A stretch of DNA of 64,000 bases. Origin: Barthelona sp. PCE. Lineage: Eukaryota > Metamonada: BaSk clade. Of this stretch, positions 47,486 through 57,411 are shown one piece after another (position 1 is the first letter of the stretch; every line of letters starts with the position of its first letter). The notes beneath the pieces are model-generated. The model did not search any database. It saw only the letters and a program-made list of their open reading frames with translations, and was not told where the DNA came from. Location of the stretch: NCBI GenBank assembly GCA_040285745.1, contig JAUFOR010000001.1, forward strand, positions 496,001-560,000, written 5' to 3'. The position numbers and the translations under genes are program-made.

Positions 47486-48213
47486 CGATAACTAAAGCCC
47501 CAATATGTGATAAAGTTATTAAATTCTTAAACATACAAATGAGTTATGTTTCTGGAAACGGGCGTTTCAAGTTTGAGCGGAAATACAACGGGGTTAAGGT
47601 TTTCACTGCAGAGGGGACTGTTTTAAAGGAAATTGATATTGGTTATGATTATTCATACTTTTACTCATCATATGATGGACTCTCACTATTTTTCGGAATG
47701 CACTACCAGTTCATAATCGTTGGTACGATGACTGGAAAGACTATAATTGATTCAGCAGACACTAGACTTGGTGAAGAAGAAGTATATGGTATGTACATAA
47801 CGCCAGCTTTTGACCGTTTGTTAGTTGCAAACATGTGCGGTCAGATGCAATTCTATGACATTGATGTTATTGAGAAGACGTATAAGTTGATCATTGAGGA
47901 GAAAGTAGATATGGTATCGGTTCTTGTTGAGTGTGGGTATGATGATTACGCCCTGTCATTTGACGACTATAATGGGCGCCCCAGGTGCTATCTATGTAAT
48001 TTATTGGAGTGTACTGTCACCGAAATAGATTGTCCACATAATATTGACGTGTGGCAATTAGAAAATGTTGGAAAAAGTCATTTTAAAATGGTGGATCCTT
48101 CAAACAGCGAGTTTACACGTGTTTATTCATTTGATTTGGTTACTAAAAATGTGAATGTAACTTGTATTCTTGCAAAAAATTTTTACACAATTAATGAAGA
48201 TATGCTCATTTAG
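47476..48213 (+). CDS. Small propeller-like protein
   Basis: 245 aa from ATG at 47476 (MDPSITKAP); the frame is open upstream to 47419 with ATGs at 47422, 47440 and 47464, but those lie deeper inside the divergent SLD5-like gene. Strand-rich units such as YFYSSYDGLSLFFGMHYQF and AFDRLLVANMCGQMQFYD suggest three to four propeller blades, too few for a closed propeller. It may be a shorter relative of the large family. Its stop codon TAG (48211-48213) overlaps the stop codon of the convergent transporter gene. Confidence 0.7.
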   Translation: MDPSITKAPICDKVIKFLNIQMSYVSGNGRFKFERKYNGVKVFTAEGTVLKEIDIGYDYSYFYSSYDGLSLFFGMHYQFIIVGTMTGKTIIDSADTRLGEEEVYGMYITPAFDRLLVANMCGQMQFYDIDVIEKTYKLIIEEKVDMVSVLVECGYDDYALSFDDYNGRPRCYLCNLLECTVTEIDCPHNIDVWQLENVGKSHFKMVDPSNSEFTRVYSFDLVTKNVNVTCILAKNFYTINEDMLI

Positions 48214-49298
48214 ACTGAAGCCTCAAGTTGCTTTTCCTCGTCTTTGGTTTCCCCCGTACCTTTATGGTACTGATGGAAGCTGAACAGAAGCAGAACAAAA
48301 CCTGCTCCTTCTAACCATGTCCACTCACACAATTTCTCACCAAGTTTACCACTGACGACATAGTGGAGGAACAAGTTGAACAGGAACAGGAAGAAAGAAC
48401 GTCCACCTTCGAATAGAGTCTTGAACAATGGAGAGAAAGCAATAACAATCTTAAGACCAAAGAAGTTAAGACCGATGCAACCAATACAATAGAGAACGGT
48501 CAACAGGACGAGGATGGGGCTGTGTTTGAGCTGGGTGAGGGTGTCGATGTGATCTTCACCCAAAACAGTACCTTTTAGCATTTGTGTTATAGGGACAAAG
48601 AAGAAGAACATGAAGGCGGTTCCAAACACACCCTCACTGAAGACTACCCTCTGGGCAGTGACATCTGCACCCTTTAGCAGATAGCCTTCATAGACAACCT
48701 GTGTACCATGACCAATTTGGCTGATAAAGACTAGGAGAATGCCAACGGAGACCATAAATGTATCAGTCTTCTTACTATCTCCACCAGAACTGGATGCCAT
48801 TACTGATGAGAATCCAACGGAAGCAAGTGAAATGAATGCCATAACAACAGCTAAAAGTTGACGCCTGCTTTTACGGGGTAGACCAAGTTTTTTGTAGAGA
48901 ATAGATTCGAGAATATAAGTGAAAATAATTGAACTCCCCTTGAGAATTTGTACGATAGTTGCTGGTATTTGAAATACTAAAAGACCAATATCAGCTAAAG
49001 TTGTACTGAATAAATCCAAGAAGGCAGGGAATGCATAAGCACTGAAAGGAATTTGTTTCTTTTGCTTCTTTGGAGCGAGTAATAAAGAAAACTCCTCAGA
49101 TTTTTCAGATTTTTTTAGGAATAGTCCCATAACTGTTTGACTCATGAACATTGTCAAAGTAAAGAACCAGGGCTTATCGAAGTGTATGCCACCTGATGCA
49201 ACATACTTGAGGTTGGCACTAATTTTCATGGTTGACATTGTGATGATACCACTTATGAAAAAAAATGTTATGTATAGTGCAGTCTTATATTTGGTCAT
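48210..49298 (-). CDS. SLC35F6-like drug/metabolite-family transporter
   Basis: 362 aa from MTKYKTAL, chosen because it begins the first membrane helix and matches the WTKYQLFLAG start of human SLC35F6; the frame is open further to 49466 with a polar N-terminus less likely to be coding. About ten hydrophobic helices are visible, including VQILKGSSIIFTYILES, EGVFGTAFMFFFFVPI, LYCIGCIGLNFFGLKIVIAFS and WLEGAGFVLLLFSF. The family belongs to the DMT superfamily; SLC35F6 is found in lysosome or mitochondrial membranes in animals, but substrate is unknown. The C-terminus is acidic and cytosolic by prediction. Confidence 0.82.
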   Translation of the reverse strand: MTKYKTALYITFFFISGIITMSTMKISANLKYVASGGIHFDKPWFFTLTMFMSQTVMGLFLKKSEKSEEFSLLLAPKKQKKQIPFSAYAFPAFLDLFSTTLADIGLLVFQIPATIVQILKGSSIIFTYILESILYKKLGLPRKSRRQLLAVVMAFISLASVGFSSVMASSSGGDSKKTDTFMVSVGILLVFISQIGHGTQVVYEGYLLKGADVTAQRVVFSEGVFGTAFMFFFFVPITQMLKGTVLGEDHIDTLTQLKHSPILVLLTVLYCIGCIGLNFFGLKIVIAFSPLFKTLFEGGRSFFLFLFNLFLHYVVSGKLGEKLCEWTWLEGAGFVLLLFSFHQYHKGTGETKDEEKQLEASV

Positions 49299-49952
49299 TT
49301 TAAAGTTTCTAGATGAGAAGGATAGAAAAGGTAAAGTAAGAAAGTTGAAATAAAATATTATTTGAGAGTCTGTCCAGACTGTCCAATTTGGTTGATTAGT
49401 TTGTCCATTTTGACCCTTGTGCTTCTCTTTCTTTTTTGAACTTTCTGTTCGGATTTTCGCACTCAATGAATGTACTTCAGTGTGTCTAGCTGCTTTAAAA
49501 TTTTGCTACAATATTTTTTGAGCAAAAACTTGTATATTTTTTAAATATGCATTTATGGGACATTAAGTTGCGTCTCTCTAGCTTGTTTTGAGCCTATAGG
49601 GTGTTCGTTCCATTCAGTCTCTAGAATCTAAACGTTTTATTCTTAATGATATTTTTTGTGTAGTTGCACAGTTTGTACAGTATTTCAATCTGCGATTGAG
49701 GTGAAAAGCTCCTCTTTACAAGAGATACAATGGTTTAATAAATGATATTTGTAAAGCTAAAGGTTTTTGATGTTTCAAAGAATTGCTGGTAACTATAGAA
49801 GATTTAAGAATCTTTTTCGAGCGCACAGCCGAATGCAGACCTTTTCAAGAAAGGATATACATCGTACGATGATTCATCGCGTTTTAGCATTTTGAACCTT
49901 GTCTCAACGCGTTTTAAGCTTTTAACACACTTAGAAGAGCCTAGACTGAAAG
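49299..49952. other. Intergenic region between transporter and DRC4
   Basis: 654 bp containing the promoters of two divergent genes. It is AT-rich with no open frame other than the upstream extension of the transporter frame. No tRNA or repeat is seen. Confidence 0.5.
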
Positions 49953-51383
49953 ATGGCACCAAAGAAGAATAAGAAGAACAAGAAGAAGACTAAGAAGACC
50001 GATTCCGCCGTAGAAGGAATCGATTATGAGAAGATTCTTAGTGAAAAGGAGGCACAGATCAACGATCTCACCGAGCAGCTGCTGGAGTCTGAACAACAAC
50101 GTAATTTCATGCAGTTGGGTAGAGACCGTTTGGAAAATATCGTTAACATCAAGCAGAAGGAGGTTGACAAGCACAAAGCCCTGTTGCGCGTGCGTGATCG
50201 CGAGGCAGAGGAAGCTCAGGAAGATTTTAAGACGAGACTGATGCTGTATAAGCAACACAGTCATCATCTTATGTTTGAGTATCAAAATAACCAAGCTCTT
50301 CAGAAGAAACAGCACGAGGAGGACCTGCGTCTTCAATCTGCGGAATACAGGAAGCGCGAAACCGCCCTCAAGAGCGAGATTCAGAAATTGAAGACTTTGC
50401 TCAGAGAACAACAGGTTTCTCATGATGAATCCACACGTACACTGATGCAGAACTTCGATAAGAACGTCACTGCGCTGCGTATCCAGCATCTTGAGCGTAT
50501 CCAACAGATGACGGGTAAATACGAGCAACGCCTTAACGTTCAGCGTCAAGAGCTTGAAGATCGTCTCAAGAACGAGCTGCTCGAGCTGGAGGACAGAAAG
50601 AATGAGCATATCGGTCAGCTGATGAGGCAACACGAAGAGTCGTTCATTGAGATTAAGACTTATTATAGTGATATCACGAGGAATAACCTGAGCATGATCA
50701 AGACTTTTAAGAACAAGGTTGAAGAGCAGAAGAAGCAGGAGATCATCCATGAGAAGCTTATCTTTGAACTCGCACAGGATAATAAGAGGTTGAAAGAACC
50801 ATTGGATAAATCTATGAAGGAGGTTGAAAGATTAAAGAGTAAGTTGAATACCTATGAGAAAGATAAGCAGTCGTTGAAGAATACTAAGCGTAGGTTGCAC
50901 GCATCTGAGAAATCACTTAAACAAATTGAGTGGGAATATGAGGTGTTGGAACAGCGTTTCCAGAAGTTGCAAGAGAACCGTGATCAATTGTATGATCGCT
51001 TTGAATCTCTTGTGTATGCTGTTCAACAGCGTGCCGGTGTGCAGAACATTGTTTTAACTAAGAAGTTAGAATCTTTAAAGACAGAGTTGGAGAAGAGAGA
51101 CGTGCAGTTGTCTGAGATATTACAAGTTAGTGGCATGCCTATGCCTGATCAGCACAATGACTTCAACGATGCAAATAACGTCATTACGCTCAAGAACCAG
51201 ACGATTGTAACATTAGAGAAGGAAGTAGCAACAGTTACAAAGAGATATAATGATTTTGTTAATGTTATGGAGGCTAAACTTCAAGAATATGGAATTCCTG
51301 TTGAAGAATTAGGTTTCAAGCCTGTTCTCTTGGAGTCTGTGGAACAGACTACCGCACCCGCCAATCTGGTGACAACAATGTAG
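49953..51383 (+). CDS. DRC4: Dynein regulatory complex subunit 4 (GAS8)
   Basis: 476 aa, as in animals (478 aa). DRC4 is a core coiled-coil of the nexin-dynein regulatory complex on axonemal doublets, needed for motility. It begins MAPKKNKKNKKKTKK like MAPKKKGKKGKAKG in human GAS8. Further matches are RNFMQLGRDRLENI, MLYKQHSHHLMFEYQNN, RQHEESFIEIKTYYSDITRN, LRWEHEVLEQRF-like IEWEYEVLEQRFQKLQ, and the end YGIPVEELGFKPV. Almost the whole length is coiled coil. No intron. Confidence 0.96.
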   Translation: MAPKKNKKNKKKTKKTDSAVEGIDYEKILSEKEAQINDLTEQLLESEQQRNFMQLGRDRLENIVNIKQKEVDKHKALLRVRDREAEEAQEDFKTRLMLYKQHSHHLMFEYQNNQALQKKQHEEDLRLQSAEYRKRETALKSEIQKLKTLLREQQVSHDESTRTLMQNFDKNVTALRIQHLERIQQMTGKYEQRLNVQRQELEDRLKNELLELEDRKNEHIGQLMRQHEESFIEIKTYYSDITRNNLSMIKTFKNKVEEQKKQEIIHEKLIFELAQDNKRLKEPLDKSMKEVERLKSKLNTYEKDKQSLKNTKRRLHASEKSLKQIEWEYEVLEQRFQKLQENRDQLYDRFESLVYAVQQRAGVQNIVLTKKLESLKTELEKRDVQLSEILQVSGMPMPDQHNDFNDANNVITLKNQTIVTLEKEVATVTKRYNDFVNVMEAKLQEYGIPVEELGFKPVLLESVEQTTAPANLVTTM

Positions 51384-51661
51384 ATGTATGTAAAATGCCA
51401 AGTTTTCTTGTTTTTCTTTGTAATTTAGTTGTTGTTTGTTGTGCATCCGGTTGAAAAAATTCACATTTCCCGTGATTCACACAGTTACTAGCCTCAAAAA
51501 TAAAGAGATTATACAGCAAGAAGATTTGTATTCTTAGGCAGAGAAATACCCAGTTTTTTTTTATACACAGGCGGGCACTGTGTCAAAAAACACCTGTAGA
51601 ACCTTGCCTAATTTGATTTAAACAACATTGCGAATTCTATTTTCTCACCTTTATCTTTGCA

Positions 51662-54600
51662 ATGAGTCTTGTTTTGAGGAAGCTAGTGCTTCACAATTTC
51701 AAGTCATACAGGGGAACGCACGAGATTGGCCCGTTTAACGATTTTACTGCGATTATTGGACCTAACGGTAGCGGAAAGAGTAATATTCTTGATGCAATAT
51801 CGTTCACATTCACGTTGAACAGCTCATACCTGCGCTGCAACAATCTTGTTGAACTTATTCACAACCCAACAGCTTTGGATGAGTCTCAAGACTTTTTTGA
51901 GGAGATTCGTTCTTGTTCTGTTGAAGCTGAACTCTTCAACAACGATACTAAGGTCGCAACGATGCTTAGCCGCACCCTGCGCCATAATGGTAACTCAACT
52001 TATGCAGTTGATGGAAAGCGTCATTCGAAGAAGGAATACGTTGATATTCTTGAATCTATGGCCATTTTCCCCACAATCAACAACTTCATTGTATTCCAGG
52101 GCCAAGTTTCAACGGTCAGTCACTTTGATCCAACCCAGCTGACAGAGATTTTTGAGAAGGTCAGCGGCAGTGGGCAGTTAAAAGAGGAGTACGACTCCCT
52201 CATGGCAGAGCAAGAGGCATTCACCATAGAGACACTCAACTATCGCAGAGAGTTCAAGGATATCGAGCAAGAAGCCCGTTATTATAAGGAGATGGAGGCA
52301 AAGAACCGTGAGATAGCAAATATCAAAGCGGAGATTGCTGACACCGTACTCACCAAGGCTGTGTTCAGCCTCGCTTTTTACAAGAATGTTATCGATTCTG
52401 CAAAGGGAGAGCTAGAAAAGGCTAGATATGATTTGGAGGTTGCGAATCAGTCGCAGCTTGATTTCTCCATGGAGATGAAGGATCTGAGCATCAGCGTAGA
52501 GACACTTGCGAAGAAGACGACAAAGAGCGCTGGTGAGATTAAGAGTCTGAAACGTATGAGGCACAGGACCGAACGTGAGTTGCAAAGATCGAAGCAGACT
52601 GTTGGGACTGTTGAGTTATCAATCAAGTCTCTTAACAGAGAGATGGAGCAGTTAGCTAGTGGTAAGAATACAGCTGAACTTGAAGTTGCGTCACTTGAAG
52701 AACTCATTGCCGCTGTTGAGACCGATATTGCTGAGCTCAAGGATCAATACAATGAGAAAGTCGGTAGTGCCAGCGCTATCTTCCAAGATGAGGCGCTCTT
52801 GAACCAATTCGATGAATTGTGTCAGGAGGCCAACATTCTATCGTTGGAGAAACGCAGGGAACTGGAGAGAAACGATGCTGTTCTCAGATCATTGCGTCAG
52901 AGCTTGATACAGACGCGTGGATCTCTTTCAGCGTTTAACGAGAAAAAGTATCGGGGCGCCATCAAACGTGATTCTATTTTGAAGGAGATGGCAACCAAGC
53001 GCACAAAGTTAACTACAGCGCATGAGGAATTGCGCGCAGCTGATTCCGCAGTCAATAACCGTACGAATACCGTTGCAGAGCTGATTTCTGAGCGAAATCG
53101 GTTAGAGTACCATAAGGACAGCATAAATCAAGAAATATCATCGCAAAAGATCAGTAAGAGCGAGTTTAATCGCCGCAGAAAACGCGTACAAACACTGGGT
53201 ATCCTCAAACGGGTATTCTCTGGAGTACGTGGCGTTCTAACGGATCTAATCACTCCCGTTAGTGAAGAATACCAACTGGCAATACAGGTTGCACTTGGAA
53301 GACACGTGAGTTCGGTTGTTGTGGACACCATTGACACTGCGCTTGCATGCGCAGCACACCTCCGTCTCAAGCGCCTGCCACCAATGACTTTCTTACCCAT
53401 CGAATCGATAGAAGACTTTGAGGCAAGCCATCATTTGTTCCACCTTACCAAATCCCTTGAGCTGATGAACGAGGATGATATGGCCTCTGCTTTCGATGGC
53501 TGTGTTCTTGCACATGAATGTTTGGAATGCGAAGAAGGAGTTGAAAAAGTTGTTCGTTTTGCCCTGAAGGATTGCATGATCTGTCCAGACATGCGCACCG
53601 CCAGGGTTGTGGCGTACGCCCGCCCACCTGACGTTGCCAACATATTCAAGGGACTCGGTATCCCCAATAAGGTGCGCACGGTAACGGTTGACGGTCGCAT
53701 GATTCAGAAATCTGGAGTCCTGTCTGTTGGTTTGGGCTCCTTCGCCGCGTCCAATAGTTTTGACGAGGAACGCCTTGTGAATCTGATGAATGATCTCACG
53801 GGTGTGGAGGCAGATATTGTGTCGGTCAGAGAACGTATCTCCAGGGTGCCTGACGAGAGCGAGGCGGCCGACGTACAGCGCAGGTGTGTTGTCAATGTGG
53901 CCAGCATTGAGGGAGAGATTCAGATGCTCTCCGACAAATGCGAGCGCGAAAACGCTGCTCTGGAGCGCTTTGACTCGGAGGTACAACGCCTCACAGACCA
54001 GATGCAGCACTGTGAATCGGAGATAAGTGCGAAGGAGGACGACCGAGTATCTCTTTTGCAGGAAATCGAAGGAATTGAGGAGGCTGTGTTTGGTCAGCTT
54101 AGCCAGACGGATGTCGATCTCGTTGAGATCAGGCGCGTCCAGCTTTCCAGGGAGGAGATCGAAAGCGAGTACAAGACGGAAATGGCCCAGCTTAATGAAA
54201 AAAGGGCTCAACACGCACAACGTCTTCAATTTGCCCGATCTGCGCTTCTTAACGCTGATGTAGCGGAGAGATTTGCACGCCGTCTCAGCAAGCGCCAGTC
54301 ACGTCTCAGACAAGCTAACTCCGACCTTGTGACGTACACGGCCGAGCTTCGCGAGCTGGATGCCAAGTTGTTGGATGAAAGCAAGATTTACAAGAGCTCT
54401 AAGCAGCGCTACAGACAGGCTCTACAGTCACTCGATAGCTTCAAACTGCATGTGACACAGAACATCACGCGCATGTCCACGCTACAACACGGTGTATGCG
54501 AGTACGAGGCTGTCATACTTGATAGTCGACTGCGTTGTTCATCCATTTTGCGCAAGATGGAGATTCCCAATACTTCTGAGGGCTTTGTGCGCTTAAGAGA

Positions 54601-55429
54601 TGATGTAGAGGATGAGGCGCTTGATCGTTTACTTGAGACAGTTGACTTTGATGATTTGCCTCGAGATCTCGTCAAATTGAGCAACGTTGGGTTCGCCCGT
54701 AGCGGAAGGTTCAAGGAAAAGGTGAGCCAGTTGTCTGAGAAGATTCATCAACTTGAAACTAAGCTAAGTGGTATGAATGCCATTTTTGACATAGACGTTA
54801 AGGTTGATGAGGTCTCAGCACGTTATAAGGAAGCAAAGCGTGTCAACACCGCCAAGCGCAAGCGTTTAAAGACTATAAGGAGTAATTTGAGGAGAGTCAG
54901 GGAGGCTCGCAGAAAACATTTTATGGATCTTTTTGAGCATGCTCGTGCCAATGTAGACAATATCTACAAGCTTCTCACGCGCAACAACACATCATCTGGC
55001 GGCTACGCGTTCCTCACAATCGATGATGACGAGACGCCCTTTGACGCCAAAGTTCGTTTCTCAGCTATGCCCCCAACGAAGAAGTACAAGGATATCTCTG
55101 CGCTTAGTGGTGGAGAACGTACTATTGCGAGCCTGGCTTTACTGTTCTCTATCCACAGTTATAGATCACCACCGTTTTTTGTTTTTGACGAAATCGATGC
55201 AGCGCTTGATGCAGCGAATGTTGAAGCTCTATCACGCTACCTTCGCTACAAGAGCAAGTTGTTCAAGGGAGACGTCACGCCACACTTTGAGGCTGACACC
55301 CCATCCCAATTGCTTGTGATCTCACTTAAGCACACTCTGTTTAGCATGGCAGACCAACTTATTGGTGTTTACAAGAAGGACGGATCCTCTCAGTCTGTTG
55401 GTTTTGATCTTACCCAATTCGATTTTTGA
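51662..55429 (+). CDS. SMC1: Cohesin subunit SMC1
   Basis: 1255 aa, typical for SMC1. With SMC3 and a kleisin it forms cohesin, which holds sister chromatids and shapes chromosomes. Walker A GPNGSGKS lies at 33-40 after LVLHNFKSYRGTHEIGPF. FIVFQGQVSTVSHFDPTQLT followed by FEKVSGSGQLKEEYD is diagnostic for SMC1 (compare FLVFQGAVESIA). Coiled coils flank a hinge at about 505-690 (VRGVLTDLITPVSEEYQLA, later MIQKSGVLSVGLGSF). The ABC signature is LSGGERTIASLALLF and Walker B is PFFVFDEIDAALD; then VISLKHTLFSMADQLIGVY ends the head. No intron. The TGA stop is followed at once by TTAATAAAA. Confidence 0.96.
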   Translation: MSLVLRKLVLHNFKSYRGTHEIGPFNDFTAIIGPNGSGKSNILDAISFTFTLNSSYLRCNNLVELIHNPTALDESQDFFEEIRSCSVEAELFNNDTKVATMLSRTLRHNGNSTYAVDGKRHSKKEYVDILESMAIFPTINNFIVFQGQVSTVSHFDPTQLTEIFEKVSGSGQLKEEYDSLMAEQEAFTIETLNYRREFKDIEQEARYYKEMEAKNREIANIKAEIADTVLTKAVFSLAFYKNVIDSAKGELEKARYDLEVANQSQLDFSMEMKDLSISVETLAKKTTKSAGEIKSLKRMRHRTERELQRSKQTVGTVELSIKSLNREMEQLASGKNTAELEVASLEELIAAVETDIAELKDQYNEKVGSASAIFQDEALLNQFDELCQEANILSLEKRRELERNDAVLRSLRQSLIQTRGSLSAFNEKKYRGAIKRDSILKEMATKRTKLTTAHEELRAADSAVNNRTNTVAELISERNRLEYHKDSINQEISSQKISKSEFNRRRKRVQTLGILKRVFSGVRGVLTDLITPVSEEYQLAIQVALGRHVSSVVVDTIDTALACAAHLRLKRLPPMTFLPIESIEDFEASHHLFHLTKSLELMNEDDMASAFDGCVLAHECLECEEGVEKVVRFALKDCMICPDMRTARVVAYARPPDVANIFKGLGIPNKVRTVTVDGRMIQKSGVLSVGLGSFAASNSFDEERLVNLMNDLTGVEADIVSVRERISRVPDESEAADVQRRCVVNVASIEGEIQMLSDKCERENAALERFDSEVQRLTDQMQHCESEISAKEDDRVSLLQEIEGIEEAVFGQLSQTDVDLVEIRRVQLSREEIESEYKTEMAQLNEKRAQHAQRLQFARSALLNADVAERFARRLSKRQSRLRQANSDLVTYTAELRELDAKLLDESKIYKSSKQRYRQALQSLDSFKLHVTQNITRMSTLQHGVCEYEAVILDSRLRCSSILRKMEIPNTSEGFVRLRDDVEDEALDRLLETVDFDDLPRDLVKLSNVGFARSGRFKEKVSQLSEKIHQLETKLSGMNAIFDIDVKVDEVSARYKEAKRVNTAKRKRLKTIRSNLRRVREARRKHFMDLFEHARANVDNIYKLLTRNNTSSGGYAFLTIDDDETPFDAKVRFSAMPPTKKYKDISALSGGERTIASLALLFSIHSYRSPPFFVFDEIDAALDAANVEALSRYLRYKSKLFKGDVTPHFEADTPSQLLVISLKHTLFSMADQLIGVYKKDGSSQSVGFDLTQFDF

Positions 55430-55447
55430 TTAATAAAAAAAAATTAT

Positions 55448-56722
55448 TTACAGTTTGATGGTTGCAATGTCTATATCCATTGCCTCGACGTCAGGAATAG
55501 CCGGGGATGGTGAGGGGTTGAATGAATTGGCTTCATCATACTCCGCCGTGAGACGATCTATCAGTTTTCGAGATAAAGAGTACTTAAAACCGTGAGTTAG
55601 TATTTCATCGATCGAGTCAACTTCTGCAATACCACGTGTGAGAAAAGCAGCCATTTCAAACTGGTCCATCGCTTTGATTTCATTCTTTCTTGAGGTCAGT
55701 AAACCCAGTGACACACGATAAAACATCTTTGGACCTTCTGACAAAAGCATATCCATGAAACGAAGACAAAAAGTGAAGGGGTAGTTGTACAAAAACAAGG
55801 AGAAGTACATCGACTGCGTTGCCATCATCCAGTCACCACCACATCGCTCCATATGATCCAATAGTCCTGGGAGGAACTTACGGATGATTCCTGACTGAAC
55901 AAATGTGCTCCTGTGTATACCTGGTAGGCCCTGGAGGAAATTCAGCCTTAACATCCATGGTTCATCGTGTAGAAGTGAGAGCATACAGTAAAAAGCATCT
56001 TCTTCGCTCATATACATTAGAAAAACGCCTGTGATGAAACCCATACCTTGTACGTACCCCAAATCCAAGTCATAATTCACCACTGAATGCAACACGTTTC
56101 TCAATTGATCTATCATCATGTTGTTTCTGTCGAGAAATAGAGTATTTTTGGGGAATGTTCTTTCCAGGTCTTTAGAGATATCGTATTCAATTTTATCGGG
56201 GAGGGGTTTGTTTAAAAAGTAAAGGTACAGGTCAGGGTGACTTAACTTTTTATCTTCTACTCTAAGAAGTTTACGCCACAATTCTGCACGAAAATGATCA
56301 GGTACACATGTTCTGATGAGCTTCTTTAACCTCTTTTGATGTCTATTAGAAGCACGTCCAAGGGGATTCCAGTAAAACTTGTCGAAATTAGATAGAATTT
56401 CGTTATACTCCTTTAAATACGATAATTCTTCTTCTAATATTTCCCTGTCTCGTTCACCCATGTTCTCTTTTTCATTTAGAAGAAAACCGAAGCGATCTTG
56501 AGGTACATTCGAAAGATAATTCTCCACACTTTGTATAATAGCTTTTTCATCGTCATCATCATAGTCCACGTCCGAGTCTGTTGAAACTGATGCTTCGCTT
56601 AACTCCCCCATCTTTAACTTTAGTAGCTTTTGTGAGTCAATCTGTGATAGCCTACGCTGTGTTCGCCAAATCGCTTGTTCGCGCTCTAGATCGAGGTTTA
56701 CGCTCTTTGGAGAATACTCCAT
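55448..56722 (-). CDS. TBC-domain Rab GTPase-activating protein
   Basis: 424 aa. TBC proteins switch off Rab GTPases. After an acidic N-terminus (about 130 residues) the TBC domain starts IRTCVPDHFRAELWRKLL. The arginine finger is in ISKDLERTFPKN and the glutamine finger in LGYVQGMGFITG, so both catalytic residues are present. EEDAFYCMLSLL and the later FCLRFMDMLLSEGPKMFYRV segment also fit. Which Rab it acts on cannot be told. It is convergent with SMC1; the stop codons are 18 bp apart. Confidence 0.92.
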   Translation of the reverse strand: MEYSPKSVNLDLEREQAIWRTQRRLSQIDSQKLLKLKMGELSEASVSTDSDVDYDDDDEKAIIQSVENYLSNVPQDRFGFLLNEKENMGERDREILEEELSYLKEYNEILSNFDKFYWNPLGRASNRHQKRLKKLIRTCVPDHFRAELWRKLLRVEDKKLSHPDLYLYFLNKPLPDKIEYDISKDLERTFPKNTLFLDRNNMMIDQLRNVLHSVVNYDLDLGYVQGMGFITGVFLMYMSEEDAFYCMLSLLHDEPWMLRLNFLQGLPGIHRSTFVQSGIIRKFLPGLLDHMERCGGDWMMATQSMYFSLFLYNYPFTFCLRFMDMLLSEGPKMFYRVSLGLLTSRKNEIKAMDQFEMAAFLTRGIAEVDSIDEILTHGFKYSLSRKLIDRLTAEYDEANSFNPSPSPAIPDVEAMDIDIATIKL

Positions 56723-56851
56723 TTGTTTAAAAGTCCAGTATAAAAGTGAGAAACCAACAACAAATATAGAATTGCTGCAATTGATTTTTATTTTTATAGC
56801 ACAGCATTACACCTGCTATTGCACAACACAAAGCCCTGTTTAGACATCAGA

Positions 56852-57352
56852 TCATTCCTCCTCGTCTTTATCCCCAACTAATGTGTTAATGATAGAATGC
56901 AACTGATCCTCTGAGTATGAGTCTGTTCGGCGAACCTTCCGCATGCGAATGGCAGCCATTCCGCCTATGTTCATATCCCAACCAAGCAAAAACTCAACAT
57001 TTCCTTTTTTTGTTAAGTCAGGTACATCGACACCAATTCCAAAAGCTTCAATTTCCTTGTCTTTCAACAGCTGCAGTGCCCTGGCCTTGACGGAGCCCTT
57101 TTTGCTAATGTTTTCAAGCATATCATCGTTACGCTGAAAAAACATAACGGTTAGTGCATAAATCTCATCGTATGTGTATTCTTCACGGTCAATGTGCTGT
57201 ACCTGGGTGGCAAACCACCTAGCCCTTTCAAAGACAGGATCTGGCTTGATTTTTTTTGCGTTTTTTTTTGCTTTTCTCTTGATGTTCTTTTGCATCCATC
57301 TGGCTTTTCTACTGTCCGGGTGGATAACTTTGTTGTTCTTTGGCCTGCCCAT
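56852..57352 (-). CDS. TMA16: TMA16-like pre-60S ribosome protein
   Basis: 166 aa. TMA16 binds pre-60S and 60S ribosomal particles. KVIHPDSRKA at the N-terminus matches KVIHPYSRKA of human TMA16. The second signature, FGIGVDVPDLTKKGNVEFLL followed by WDMNIGGMAAIRMRKV, matches [20 protein letters not shown] and IKMRKI. In between, YTYDEIYALTVMFFQRND fits the family's helical core. A basic N-terminal stretch (KRKAKKNAKKIK) suits nucleolar or ribosomal binding. Divergent from the next gene with 59 bp between start codons. Confidence 0.9.
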   Translation of the reverse strand: MGRPKNNKVIHPDSRKARWMQKNIKRKAKKNAKKIKPDPVFERARWFATQVQHIDREEYTYDEIYALTVMFFQRNDDMLENISKKGSVKARALQLLKDKEIEAFGIGVDVPDLTKKGNVEFLLGWDMNIGGMAAIRMRKVRRTDSYSEDQLHSIINTLVGDKDEEE

Positions 57353-57411
57353 GTTTTCGTTCGTGCTTGAATTAGGTTAAATAAGTGCAAACAACTTTTT
57401 CTCGAGTTTCA

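Noticed and set aside
49941-50750. 269-codon leucine-rich open frame antisense to DRC4
   Set aside because: Antisense shadow of a Glu/Lys/Gln-rich coiled coil; leucine-rich by codon complementarity, not a membrane protein.
53393-54229. 278-codon open frame antisense to SMC1
   Set aside because: No domain; SMC1 in the sense frame is well supported across this stretch.
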